From Rattus norvegicus (taxonomy: Eukaryota; Chordata; Mammalia; Rodentia; Muridae): a DNA stretch of 64,000 nt. The stretch is from assembly GCF_036323735.1 (NCBI RefSeq), contig NC_086024.1, forward strand, positions 133,601,053 to 133,665,052, written 5' to 3'. Below, piece by piece: positions 21,550 to 32,102 of this stretch (position 1 is its first letter; the number at the start of each line of letters is the position of its first letter). The translations under genes and the position numbers were made by a program. Below the pieces are notes generated by a model. It was not told where the DNA came from. It saw nothing but the letters and a program-made list of their open reading frames with translations, and ran no database searches.

Positions 21550-21950
21550 ATGCTACCCTGAGCATCTCAAGTTCAGTGTCAGAAAATTGTAAGTCGTGAC
21601 AGTGGTTGAAGTGGGAACCTGAGGCAAATCCGGGAGCTTCGTTCTCTCCGTGCTTGGGTTAGGAAGTCTGCTACAGCCACAGTCTGAAGAGAAAGAATGA
21701 GACAGTGTAGGAAACAGAAGGTGCTCACACAAGCCCGGGCTGCATTGAATCGCACCACCCAGTTATCATCCTCCTTGAAGAGCCTACTCTTCTCATTATT
21801 ACTTTTTGGAAGCTCACTGTCATCATGGCTGACTCTTTCAAAAGTGTAACATGCTGAAGGAGACCTTACAAATAAGCCCAGCAAATTTACTAGCTCGCAC
21901 AAACCCATCTCTGTCCTTTCTTCCTCTTGTTAAAAACGTTGACATCTTTC
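21550..21950. other. unclassified CpG-bearing intron block
   Basis: No repeat is recognised. CpGs persist (GTAAGTCGTGACAG, AATCCGGGAGCTTCG, AGCCCGGGCTGC, GAATCGCACC). The minus strand carries a 109-codon open frame across 21579-21908, but it has no recognised domain and no strong codon signature. It may be a conserved element or simply unique intron. Confidence 0.25.
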
Positions 21951-22266
21951 AAACTTACAGAAGACTCACAGGAATAGTGCAGAACATCCCCAGACACTCT
22001 GCTAAGTTCTCTAGTGTCAGCCTCACTTCATCCCCTGGGTGCATGTATTATTGATACGGATTCACACACACTTCTGTACTCTAAAGAGTCCCACTGATGA
22101 CTGTTTATTTCTAAATACTCCAGTGTAGGTCTCTGAAAGAAAGCCAGTCTCTTCCACAGCCATAGCACAGGTTTCAGCCATAACATCTCATCAGCTGTGT
22201 GCATGCCTTCCTGACAATTTTGTCAATTGTCTTAAAGATGTTTTTCTTTTCCTTTTTATTTCCTTT

Positions 22267-22391
22267 CTTCCTCTCCTCTCCTCTCCTCTCCTCTCCTCTC
22301 CTCTCCTCTCCTCTCCTCTCCTCTCCTCTCCTCTCCTCTCGTCTCCTCCCGTCCCCTCTCCTCCCCTCCCCTCCCCTCCTCTCTCCTCTCC
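22267..22391 (+). repeat. (CTCCT)n pentamer array
   Basis: A pure CTCTC/CTCCT pentamer run, degrading into CCCGTCCCCTC and CTCCCCTCCC variants. It is strand-asymmetric (all pyrimidine on +). Confidence 0.97.
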
Positions 22392-22440
22392 TTTTTTTGA
22401 GGCCTGGTTTCATGCTGGCTCAAAACTTGCTACATAGTTG

Positions 22441-22838
22441 TATTATTTAGGGTTACTATTGCTTTGATGAAACACCATGACCAAAGGCAGCTTGGGGTGG
22501 AAAGGGTTTATTTTCAATTACAGTACCATATAACAGTTCATCATCAAAAGCAGTGAAGGCAGAAACCAGGAACCTGGAGGCAGGAGCTGATGCAGAGGCC
22601 GTGGAGGAGGAGTTCTCACTGGCTTGCTCCTCATGGCTCCATCATCCTGCTTTCTTTAGGACCCAGGACCACAAGCTTGGGGCCCCACTCACAGTGGGCT
22701 GGCCTTTCCCCAGCAATCACTAATTACGAAAAATACACTACAGCCCAATCTTATGGAGGCATTTTCTCATTTGAGGCTCCCTCCTTTCAGAGGACTCTAG
22801 CTTATGTCAACTTGACATAAAACTAGCCAGCATAGTAG
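22441..22838. repeat. murid medium-reiterated interspersed repeat
   Basis: I recognise this as a very common mouse and rat repeat: it opens with GGGTTACTATTGCTTTGATG and AAACACCATGACCAAAGGCA, includes GGAACCTGGAGGCAGGAGCT and CTTATGGAGGCATTTTCTCA, and closes with TGTCAACTTGACATAAAACT then AGCCAGCA. I cannot name the Repbase subfamily with certainty. Confidence 0.8.
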
Positions 22839-23508
22839 TGAAGTAGTGTTAAGATCTCAGACCTCCTTGGCCACCCCTGCATGCTAGACAGAGCCCTGTA
22901 CCTCCAACCCAGGAACCTCCTATCAGCCAGAGGGAGCTCAGGGCTTGCTGTCCTACGTTCTCCCTCCTTCTGTCTCCTTTAGTATGGATAGTGTCTGTGT
23001 CTCATGACATCCACATATATAGAGGACACACGACAGGTACCTTGTGGCTTTGTTGTTTTGTGGTGTTCCTTGTGATCAGGCTCCAGTTGTGCACTTAGGG
23101 AAGGAATGTTTTGGGTCCTGTTGTGTACGTTCAGAACATCCTGTCAGGGTGCTGTAACTGTCAGACATATTGATGGCATCTTCTACATTAAAAATTATAT
23201 AGGAGACACTTTAGGTTGACATAAATGCTCTGCTATTTCCCAAACTTTCATCTTTTGGCTTTGGTGCTGCTTTTCTTCTTACGGGAACCAGACCTCTGAT
23301 GATGGTTTTCAAAAGGCAGTTTCTAATTCTCAGATTGCTTGCTGGCTGCAAAGAGTAGTTTCTTTTCCCAGCAGTCTATTTATTTAATTTGTATCTCTGT
23401 GGACTCCCTGTACTCTTAGCTTAATGATACACTGTATCCATTTTTGGTTAATGAAGCCCCTTCATGCCAGCTCACTTTCTAGTTGAGATGAATCCATCAT
23501 TTGAGTGC

Positions 23509-23511
<3 letters not shown>

Positions 23512-23569
<58 letters not shown>
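23512..23569 (+). repeat. (GT)n microsatellite
   Basis: Pure GT dinucleotide run of about 29 units. Confidence 0.98.
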
Positions 23570-23570
<1 letters not shown>

Positions 23571-24774
23571 TGTTCCAGGCTCACTTGCTCTTTCTCTGCC
23601 TGAGTTCTACAACCAGCCATGTCCAAGGAGCCCCGGTTCCTCTGAGTGGAGAAAGGTATTTGGAAGCCATGGTTTGGGTACTAGTGGTGCTCATTACTGC
23701 TGGGCTGCACCACTTCTCAAACATTTGATCTGGACAACCTACATGCTCATGTAAGCACACATGTGTTATGTGGAAACCCAGCACTGCACACGGATGTCTC
23801 TAGCTCCATTCCAGCACAGAAATCACATCCTGCTTTCTTTTGCAGTTCCCATTTTCTTAGGCCATGTGTAGAGTTGTTTAATCCCAGCATGTGAAGGAGG
23901 TCAGGAAACAGCATACTGATTTCTACTAATGTGTTTTGCCTTTCGAGTAAGAGTATGCAGCTCAACTTTCAGAGGGTCCTCCCTCCCCACCTTCTCTCTT
24001 TCTCTTCACTCTGGTCCTGTTGTTCACTGGGAAGACACTTCAGCTCTTTTATTTCTTCGTGTTGTTTAGGATCTCTCCTTCCTTCCTCCATGATACCTTC
24101 CAAACTCAGGCCAGTACAAGAAGTTCTGTTGAGAGAGGGATCCTCCCACCCTTCCAAGTTTCTTGCTCTCATCCACCTCTTTTCTGCCCCTGCTCAGGAG
24201 ATAACCAGGCTTCTTCCTCCTAGCTTTTTCTACCCTATCCCCACAAATGCCTGGTCTCATTTTCCTCTCTTTCTTCATAACAAGTAGAACATTATAGATC
24301 TCTTTCTGCAGTTTGCTTTTTCCCACTTAACAATACATCCAATCAGGCCACACCAGTCTTCTGGGAGCTGCCTAGAGCCTTTCTATAGCAGCAGAGCCCG
24401 TGTCCATTGTTCGACACCATTTGGGCCATTTGGGCTGTTATTTAGGTGTGCAGGGACTGTGCTGTGTCTCTAAGAGCCGGTAATAGTTCAGATAATAGAG
24501 CCCTAAGTGGGCCTCGTGTCTGCTGTCTGATCTCAGGAGCCTGGCTGTGTGTTTGTGGGGAGAGGGGCTAGGTTGGTAGTATGGATGCGACTACCTAGAT
24601 GCCCTGGAGTCCAGGTCAGTTTGTCTGCTGTCAGAGTGTGACTTGGGCATGAGGGTGCACTTAGGCCTTCCTACGGGGTTCATCACGCACCTGAGATGCC
24701 AAGAGCAGCACACGTCCCACCTGGGAGCTGTGCAGAAACCTCAGGGAGGGAAGGGCTCCCTAAGACAGAACTTC

Positions 24775-25760
24775 TTTTTCTTTAAACTGGTTATTTTATT
24801 TATTTACATTTCAAATGTTGTCTCCCTTCCTGGTCTTCCCTCCTTGCTTATAAGAGGGTGCTCCCCCACCCCACCTACCCACACCCACCTCACCTGTCTA
24901 GCGTTCCCTGATGCTGGGGCATTGATCCTCCACAGGACCCTCCCATTGATGCCCGATTGATGCTACATCTGCAGCTAGAGCCATGGGTCCCTCCATGTGT
25001 ACTCTTTGGTTGGTGGTTTAGTCCCTGGGAGCCCTGGGGGTCCAGTTAATTGATATTGTTGTTCTTCCTATGGGGTTGCAATCCTCTTCAACTCCTTCAG
25101 TTCCTCCCCTAACTCTTCCATTGGGGACCCCGGGCTCAGTCCGATGGTTGGCAGTGAGCATCTGCATCTGTGTTAGTCAGGAGGTAGCTGAGCCTCTCGG
25201 AGACAGCTATGCCAGGCTTCTCTCAGTAAGCACGTCTTGGTTTCAGCAATAGTGTCGGGGTTTGGTGTCTGCAGATGGGTGGGTCTCTGGATGGCCTTTC
25301 CTTCAGTCTCTGCTCTACTCTTTGTCCCTGCATTTCCTTCAGACAGGAACAGTTCCGTGTTAAAAATTTTGAAATGGGTGCGTGGACCCATCCCTCAACT
25401 GGAGTCCATGCCTTTCTACTGGAGGTGATCTCTACAGGTTCTATCTCCCCTCTGTTGTGTGTTTCAGCTAATGTCATCCCCACTGGGTCCTGGGAACCTC
25501 TTGCTTCCCTGGCATCTGGGACTTTCTAGCGGTTCCCCCAGTTCCCCGCCCTCCATTGCTACACATTTCTATTCATTTTCCTGACCCTCTGGACTTCTCT
25601 CCTGTCTCTTCCCATATCTGATCCTCTCCTCCCTTCTCCCAGGTCCTTCATTCCCATTACCTCCTAAGAGTCTTTTGTTCCTTTTTCTAAGTAGGATTGA
25701 GGTATCCACACTTTGGTCTTCATGCATACCCTGTGTACCCTAGGACAGATCTCAAGATGC
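24775..25760 (-). mobile_element. L1 3' UTR region, antisense
   Basis: The left end TTATTTATTTACATTTCAAA and TGTTGTCTCCCTTCC is the reverse complement of the rodent L1 3' terminus. It continues with L1 3' UTR phrases GTGTACTCTTTGGTTGGTGG, TCCGATGGTTGGCAGTGAGC, GGCTTCTCTCAGTAAGCACG and AGCAATAGTGTCGGGGTTTG, to CTAAGTAGGATTGAGGTATC. It is 5'-truncated with no intact reading frame, as is usual for L1. Confidence 0.88.
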
Positions 25761-25997
25761 TTCTTATCCTTATCACATGTTTGCTTCAGAGTGGATGCCA
25801 TGTGCTGCAGAATAGCATATATGTCTGTGCTTATAACAGTTGGGAAACCATTGAATCAGTCTCTTGTGTGCTTGGAGTGAGCAGCCTGGATAGCCTGGTG
25901 TCCACAGGAGAAGGCTTGTGGTTCATGTAAGGAGGCATTCAGACATACATTCATGGAGTATAGTATATGCAGTATGCAGGGTAGATGGACAGAGGGT

Positions 25998-26009
25998 GTG
26001 TGCATGTGT

Positions 26010-26064
<55 letters not shown>
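25998..26064 (+). repeat. (GT)n microsatellite
   Basis: GTGTGTGCATGTGTGTGCG followed by a pure GT run. Confidence 0.97.
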
Positions 26065-26065
<1 letters not shown>

Positions 26066-26929
26066 TAGATAGGCCTAGGGATGGGAAGAGTTTGGTACTG
26101 GTGCTATGAGTCATGTAGTAGGGTGTAGGTGCCTGGAGGGTGAACTGACTGTGTGCACATTAAGTGCACTGGGGCCCTCTGGGCCTCAGCCATCTTCCCT
26201 TGAAAATGGAAATGAGGCGCTGCTTCTGGGCATGCTTCTTGTCTGCATACACTACAGTTTGTGACTGTCCTTGGGACCCTTTCTGCCTGTGTATGACATT
26301 CTCACTCTGAGTTTCTCTTCCTGGGCCTCCCAGGATAAGGCATGTCTGGTGTTCAGAGAGGAAAGGTACCTGTCCAGGACACTCAGTGGAGGCTGAATGT
26401 GGAACCAGTGACTGCCAGCTTTGGCTTGCCTTTTTGCCAAAACTGCAAGTCTGGAGTTCTCTGGTGCCTGAGAGGGCTCAATTTCCTTTCTTGACATTGC
26501 AGTGCTCTCTGAAACTCATCCCCTGGTGATTTTGCTGTGTTAAATAGCTGTACCTGGGCTCAGGTGTTCTAATGGGGTTTGATGGCATCTTAAGAGTGTC
26601 TCTGTGGGTTTGCAGCCATTCCTGTATGACGGCAGCATGTAGCAGCAGCATGGCTGTAAAGGCCCTCCTGAGCCACGTGTGCAGAGTGCCCTGGTGGGAA
26701 GACCTCCACAGCTTTCCCACTCATGTCACTGGATTCCTTGGCATTTGTTTTGTACCTAACAGTGTCTGGCTGGACCTCCTAGGCCAAAACAGAGAGCTCA
26801 AGTCTATTCCTTCTAGCCTCTGTGGTAGATGAGGTAACAAGCCCCCTTGGGCGCCTCTAGAGGCCTGATGTGGATGCCACTGTTTTCTGCTGTCCCTGTG
26901 CTACACCTCATGCCAAGCTATCCATCCTG

Positions 26930-27175
26930 CCTTTAAAAAAAAAAAAAGTAATTGTATTTATTTACTTTACATCCTGATTGCTGCCCCGACTCCTGGTCAC
27001 CCCCTGTACACAATCCCTTCTTTGTCTTCCCTCCCTTTCTCCTCTGAGAGGGTGGAGATCCCACCCCTGGAAAAATCCCCCCCCCCCCGCACATGTGACC
27101 CAACAAAGTCTCACCTATTAGGCTCTGGAGTACTTTAAGCATGGACTGGACCACTTGGGGCCTCCCAGTGCATTG
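26930..27175 (-). repeat. L1 3' end, antisense, decayed
   Basis: A poly-A interrupted start, GTATTTATTTACTTTACATC, CTGATTGCTGCCCCGACTCC and TCCTCTGAGAGGGTGGAGAT match the antisense order of older murid L1 3' ends. It contains a C-rich run at 27079-27090. Confidence 0.7.
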
Positions 27176-27824
27176 TGGTGGGCTTAGCTAGGTCCAGGGC
27201 TCATGTCTATGTGTTGAATGTGGCTGAGGCTAGAGAGGATGGCAGGAGAGGAGAGATAGGCCCAGCACAGGGACTTCCTTCAGGGCTGAGCCAGTTGGAG
27301 GGGTACCTGACCACATCCATTCTTACCATCATGCAGCCTCTGCTCCGGAGCCTCCTTCATAGCAGGTGGCCTTCCAGAGCTAAACCTTACTACAGTTGCT
27401 TTAGCACCTGAGAAGTGATGTTAGCCAGTCATGTGGCCTGGGCATGGTGACATCTTGTCCAGTGGCCTTCAGTTCCTTCACTGTAAAGTGAGGACCAGAA
27501 TCCCTATTTTTTGAGAGTAGTAGTATACATTTAAGGCAAAAGGCATCTGGCGTCCTGTTCAGGGACATAACGGCTTCTATTGTTCCTCTCTTCCCTGGTC
27601 CTACCACACCCCACTGTCCCCACCTCCACACCCCACCTTTCCCACCTCTCCCACCTCAGTGCTGCTCCCAGGCCTGCAGGAGGCTGAAGGTACCTCCTTC
27701 CCTTCTTGCTTCTCTGTTGCGTCCTCTCTTGACACACTGTTGTTTTCTGAAAAGCAGAAAGGAAACAGTTGAAGTTGGGGAGGCAATCCCCAGGGCCCCA
27801 TTTTACACGATTGTCCCGTTTCTA

Positions 27825-28195
27825 AACTGGAGTTAATAAGAAGAAACAAAGTGGTAGGTCGATTTGTGCAGGAGACGAATATCACTCTGACGATTATGTA
27901 AATATTTATGTGTTCTGGCATTCTCATTTGGTTACTGGTGTCTAATTTCCGAGTCTCATAATGAAGTGTAATTTGCAGGAGCTTTGCAAAGGCAGGCACG
28001 GCCTCGGAATCATTTGATATGTTCGGTAAACTCGGTTTCTGTCGTTCCTTTTCATCAGTTGTCTTTAGATCCCCTTCAAGTTCTTTGTGACTTGACAACA
28101 GCTTTCAGCCCGATGAAGACAGGGCTCTTAAACATGGCTAGGAATTCAGAAGAGCTTTGTAATACTGTCGCTTAATAAGAAAATGCACCCATTGG
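27825..28195. promoter_or_regulatory. candidate conserved non-coding element
   Basis: About 370 bp without SINE or simple-repeat character. It holds GAGTTAATAAG, GACGATTATGTAAATATTTA (forkhead-like GTAAATATTTA), CATAATGAAG, TGTAATTTGCAGG and TCATTTGATATG, with several CpGs. The flanks are ordinary intron. Conservation is inferred from composition. Confidence 0.38.
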
Positions 28196-28299
28196 CAGGG
28201 CTCAGGATTTATAGCTTCAAATGGATTTTAGCTTGGAGTTTTAGCCCTCTGTGTTCCTGCCCTTTCCAGGGCTATGAGTAAGGTTTTTTAATTAAGTCA

Positions 28300-28375
28300 A
28301 ATTGAATTGAATGAGCTTTTATTGAACACCCCTCTGTGCTAGACACCAGCTCCTTAACCCATGCACTGCCCCATG
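28300..28375 (+). repeat. MIR/L2-like fragment
   Basis: TGAGCTTTTATTGAACACCC, CTCTGTGCTAGACACCAG resembles the TTTATTGAGCACCTACTATGTGCCAGGC head common to MIR. Confidence 0.55.
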
Positions 28376-28484
28376 GCTATGGGGAGCTGAGGGGAGGGCC
28401 TGGAGGCTTAGCACCCATACCCACCATCTTCCAACTGGCTGGTCTGCTCTGGAGGGTGGGGTTGGAAGTGGGTCTGATTCTTTT

Positions 28485-28560
28485 TCATTCCCCCGAGACT
28501 CTATAGACCAGGCTTCAAACTTGGAGATCTACCTGCCTCTGTCTCCTGAGTGCTGGGATG
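28485..28560 (-). repeat. B1 fragment, antisense
   Basis: CTCTATAGACCAGGCTTCAA, CTACCTGCCTCTGTCTCCTG and AGTGCTGGGATG are the right half of an antisense B1. Confidence 0.75.
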
Positions 28561-28689
28561 TGGATTTGAATCTTAAACTCATTCTTCTGAGGCTGGTTTT
28601 AGAGCATAGGTGACTAAGAAGGCTGAGGCCAGTTTTACATCACTTTAGCCTTTTCTAAAGTCCTCTCAGCCACCCCTTAAAGTCCCCTA

Positions 28690-28845
28690 AAGTCCCCGTT
28701 AAGTCCCATTTTCCCTATCTTACATCTAAGAAAAGGAAAACTCAGAAAGGGATAGCATGAGACTTAGGGTCACACAGCTGGTAATAGGCAGAGCTGAGAT
28801 TTGAGTTCAGAACAGTCAGTCTTCCAAAATGTAGTTACTTCTAGA
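28690..28845 (+). repeat. MIR
   Basis: CCATTTTCCCTATCTTACAT, AACTCAGAAAGGGATAGCAT, AGGGTCACACAGCTGGTAAT, AGGCAGAGCTGAGATTTGAG and TTCAGAACAGTC follow the MIR core closely. Confidence 0.85.
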
Positions 28846-30289
28846 ACCTCTCTTGAGGCCTGTGCTTTTCCAGCTCATGATCAGGTTACCCTGCTCTGAG
28901 ATAGCCCAGCAGTGTGGCATGGAGCAGTGGCCAGTGTCAGGATTGTTTCTTGGGCACTTTCTGACTGTCCTAGGAAGGTAGCATTTCTCCTCTTGACCTT
29001 TCTCCACTTGCTGGTGAATGTACGCACTACGCCATCTTGGGTGGTTGCTGGTTATAAGTAGCATGCATAAGGCATGGCTGTCATGCTTTGACCCAGGCAG
29101 ACACTCCCAACATGGAGGGTCTGCCTGGCTTCCCTGGCTGGTCAGGTCCATCCACGGGTCCCATCGCAGCCCTGTGTATCACGTGGCTGGCTGCCAATAG
29201 GAATGAGTGATGACATTTTGTGAAGGACAGCCTGGCACAGTATACTCCACCACTGTAGCCACTCAGACGATCCTAATGTTTAGGAGGGAGATAGGCCTGC
29301 CAGCCGTTGGGGGAAGCTGTCAGAATAAAGGTTTGCCTGTCTCATGAAAGCGAACTTGTAAACCTAATGACTGCTGGGCTGTGGAAGAAGTGTGTCATCT
29401 GGGTTTCTCACTCGCAACAGAACTCTAGAAGGACAGTTGGCATCTCCCAGTTGCCGTGTGGGGGTGGACACTTCTTATGTGACAGCAAGGCAAGGAAGCT
29501 AGCAGTGATCTCTGAGGAGTGGTGCTCAGCCTAACCCTTTGAATTGCTGCAGCTTTAACAGTAGCTCTGGGACTAGTTGCAGATTTCCTTCGCTGTCTGT
29601 CCGTGTTCTCTCTGAAAACACAAACGACCTGAATGTCTGGGGGTCTGGTAAAGCACTGGTGTTAACAGGGGTAGTCTGAGTGTGTTCAGGTGCTGAGGGA
29701 AGGTGGGACGCTTGCCCCAGGGCTCAGATCCACAGCTTGGTTTAGAGACAGGACTCCTTGGGAAAGCTGTCCTGCCCTGCTCATGTCAAGCTGCCCTTTG
29801 ATGGAATGTTTAACTGAGGCAGGTTTTCTGACACCATTGTTTGAAGTAGCTTAGGGGTAGAAGGTAGTGTTTCCCTCCTGGACTCTGCTTTCGTCTTCAT
29901 GCTGTGGGCAGTTGTAGGCAGCATTCCCCTGACACTTTTGCTTCTGCCCAGTGGAGCACTTCAGGATTCCTTGGCTGCGAACCCCTCTCCTCATTCAATG
30001 TAGACAGGCAGCACTCAGCCAGCCCTTTGGCTGCGGGCAGCAGGGTGGCGCTAGACACCTGGCTTTGAGGCCCCAGGAGGCTTGCCTTTCCAGGCTGTTC
30101 TGGCCTTCTGTTCTGCTGTAGGTTGGAGGGTGGGAGCAGGGAGAGGCTGCCTAGCCTGATGCAGAGGGTGAGCCCTGTGGGGACATGGACTGAGCTCCAA
30201 GAGAGAGGGACACCACTCAGAGACAGGAGTGCTGCCCGTGTGTGGGAGCCTAGCATCACACCTTCGCATGGACTTAAGAGCCTTGCCCC

Positions 30290-30570
30290 TAGTTTTTATT
30301 GCCTTTCTTCTTTAGGGAGAGCAATCTGCAGGTCAGGCTTATCTGGGAGATCCATATTATCTCTGATTATTTATGAACGGACCGGCCAGAGGGAGACACC
30401 CAACTCGATTAATTCATCAGTGAGGCAGCTGGAAGGGCCTGTGACAAACAGAGCAGGCTGTCATTTGGCCAGAGATTGTCTGTACTGGGATTGTCCCCCC
30501 AGGATAACTATGATGACAAACATAATTGACATTGTTTATTAACCCTGAAATGATTAAAGATACTGTTGCT
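30290..30570. promoter_or_regulatory. candidate conserved non-coding element
   Basis: Repeat-free stretch with GATCCATATTATCTCTGATT, ATTTATGAACGG, CTCGATTAATTCATC, CCTGTGACAAACAG and CATTGTTTATTAA. It lacks coding potential and retains CpG. The homeodomain-like GATTAATT and forkhead-like TTGTTTATTAA cores are visible; their activity is inferred. Confidence 0.35.
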
Positions 30571-30804
30571 GAATTGTGTCAAAGTACTGAGTCCCTGGCA
30601 TTTGGAGAGGACTCAGTGTGGAGCCAGTAAACAGCCTGTGCTCACTTCCTGTTCATCACTTTAATCAGCCAAGGCGGTCAGACAGAGCCCTGCCTGATTT
30701 GGTCCTGAAACCAGGCCAGAGACAAGACTCTGCTTTCCAGAACATTGTGGCCTCACCGTGATGGGCACATAGGAGGGAGGCACTCTGTTCAGCAGTCTTC
30801 TCAC

Positions 30805-30806
30805 TT

Positions 30807-30847
<41 letters not shown>
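30805..30847 (+). repeat. (GTTA)n microsatellite
   Basis: Ten or so GTTA units in a pure run. Confidence 0.97.
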
Positions 30848-31131
30848 CAGAGTCTCTATGTTCTAAGGTGGGGGTGGGGGCCCTTTCCCTAGGAACTGTA
30901 GTGGCAGAGTGGAGGCACAGGCACATCTGGATGGGGTGGCCAGGTGCTCTTTGGAGGCTTGATAGGCCTGTCAACCTAAGTGGGAGGGGGAACCAATGAG
31001 AGGGGTGAGCGTAAAAGGTAAACGCTGGTTAATGAATAAAAGAATGGATGTAATTATATTTTATGTGTGTCATTGCATACAGCTCTTATCTGATCCCTCC
31101 CTCATTTACCTTCCCCTTGTCTCTGTCTCTG

Positions 31132-31133
<2 letters not shown>

Positions 31134-31186
<53 letters not shown>

Positions 31187-31243
31187 GGCACACATGCACA
31201 TAACATGCACACACATACACACTCGAGTGGGCGCACGCGCGCG

Positions 31244-31281
<38 letters not shown>

Positions 31282-31285
31282 TTAA
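31134..31285 (+). repeat. two (CA)n runs joined by a CG-rich spacer
   Basis: (CA)n at 31134-31184 and 31246-31277, with GGGGCACACATGCAC and GGGCGCACGCGCGCGCGTAC between them. The CGCGCGCG stretch inside alternating DNA is a Z-DNA-type sequence. Confidence 0.95.
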
Positions 31286-31372
31286 GTGAGTTATAGTGGT
31301 GTGCTCTTTTAATCCTAGCAGTCAGGAAACAGAAGCAGGTGGATCTCTCAACAAAACCGCAAACAAAGCAAA
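31285..31372 (+). repeat. B1 fragment
   Basis: TATAGTGGTGTGCTCTTTTA, ATCCTAGCAGTCAGGAAACA, GAAGCAGGTGGATCTCTC and an A/C-rich tail: a truncated, internally deleted B1. Confidence 0.65.
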
Positions 31373-31624
31373 AACCACCCCCCCACCCCACAGCAGAAGG
31401 TAGTTTTCCCTGAGAGAAGACATGCACCATGTGTGCTCTTGCTCCTGTACCTGCCATCCTCTGTCCTCTCAGATTCACCCCCACATACTACTCCCTTTCC
31501 TTCCTGTTTAACCTAGATTTTATTTGTGAGAAAACATGTAAAAACTGTCTGTTTTCTGATTCTGGCTACCTTAGTTTAATGTGATGAGCCCCAGTTCCGT
31601 CCATTTTCCTGTAAGTGACATAAC

Positions 31625-31757
31625 TTCATTTTCCTCCTGGCTGTCCTAGAATTCACTATGTAGATAAGGCTGGTCTCCAGCTCAGAGATCTCCTTGCCTC
31701 TGCCTCCTGAGCACTAGGATCGAAGGCCTGCACCACTATCCCTGGCTATTTCATCCT
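31625..31757 (-). repeat. B1 SINE nested in the old L1, antisense
   Basis: TCCTGGCTGTCCTAGAATTC, ACTATGTAGATAAGGCTGGT, CTTGCCTCTGCCTCCTGAGC, ACTAGGATCGAAGG and CACCACTATCCCTGGCT. Confidence 0.9.
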
Positions 31758-31799
31758 TCTTTACAGTGGAATAAAACTTGATTATGTGTGAGAATGCGT

Positions 31800-32102
31800 A
31801 CACACATACCTTTTTAAAAAACGTTTGTGTGTGTGTTTAGTATATGTACATACATGTGCATATGCACAGATTTGTGGGGTCAGAGGACAACCTCAGGTGT
31901 GAGCCCTTGCCTTCCATCTTGTTTGACACACAGTCTCGCTCTCTTCTGTACACCAGTCTATTTGGCTCACAAACTCCTGGGATTCTTCTCTCTCTACCTG
32001 CTGTTCCACTGTTGGAGAGCTGGGCTTGTAGAAACTTGCTACTATATGTGGGTTTGGGGATCTAAACAGCTGGTTTACTAGCTGAGCATTTCCAGAGCCC
32101 TC
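31800..32102 (-). repeat. B3/B4-like SINE nested in the old L1, antisense
   Basis: GGGGTCAGAGGACAACCTCA, CTTGCCTTCCATCTTGTTTG, CACAAACTCCTGGGATTCTT and TTTACTAGCTGAGCATTTCC follow the antisense order of the composite SINE family. Confidence 0.6.

Noticed and set aside
21579..21908. 109-codon minus-strand open frame in CpG-bearing sequence
   Set aside because: No domain, no clear codon bias and no flanking splice signals. Kept only as an unclassified block.
27601..28098. 165-codon minus-strand open frame
   Set aside because: No recognised domain, low-complexity Gly-rich end, and it overlaps a candidate non-coding conserved block; no supporting splice sites.
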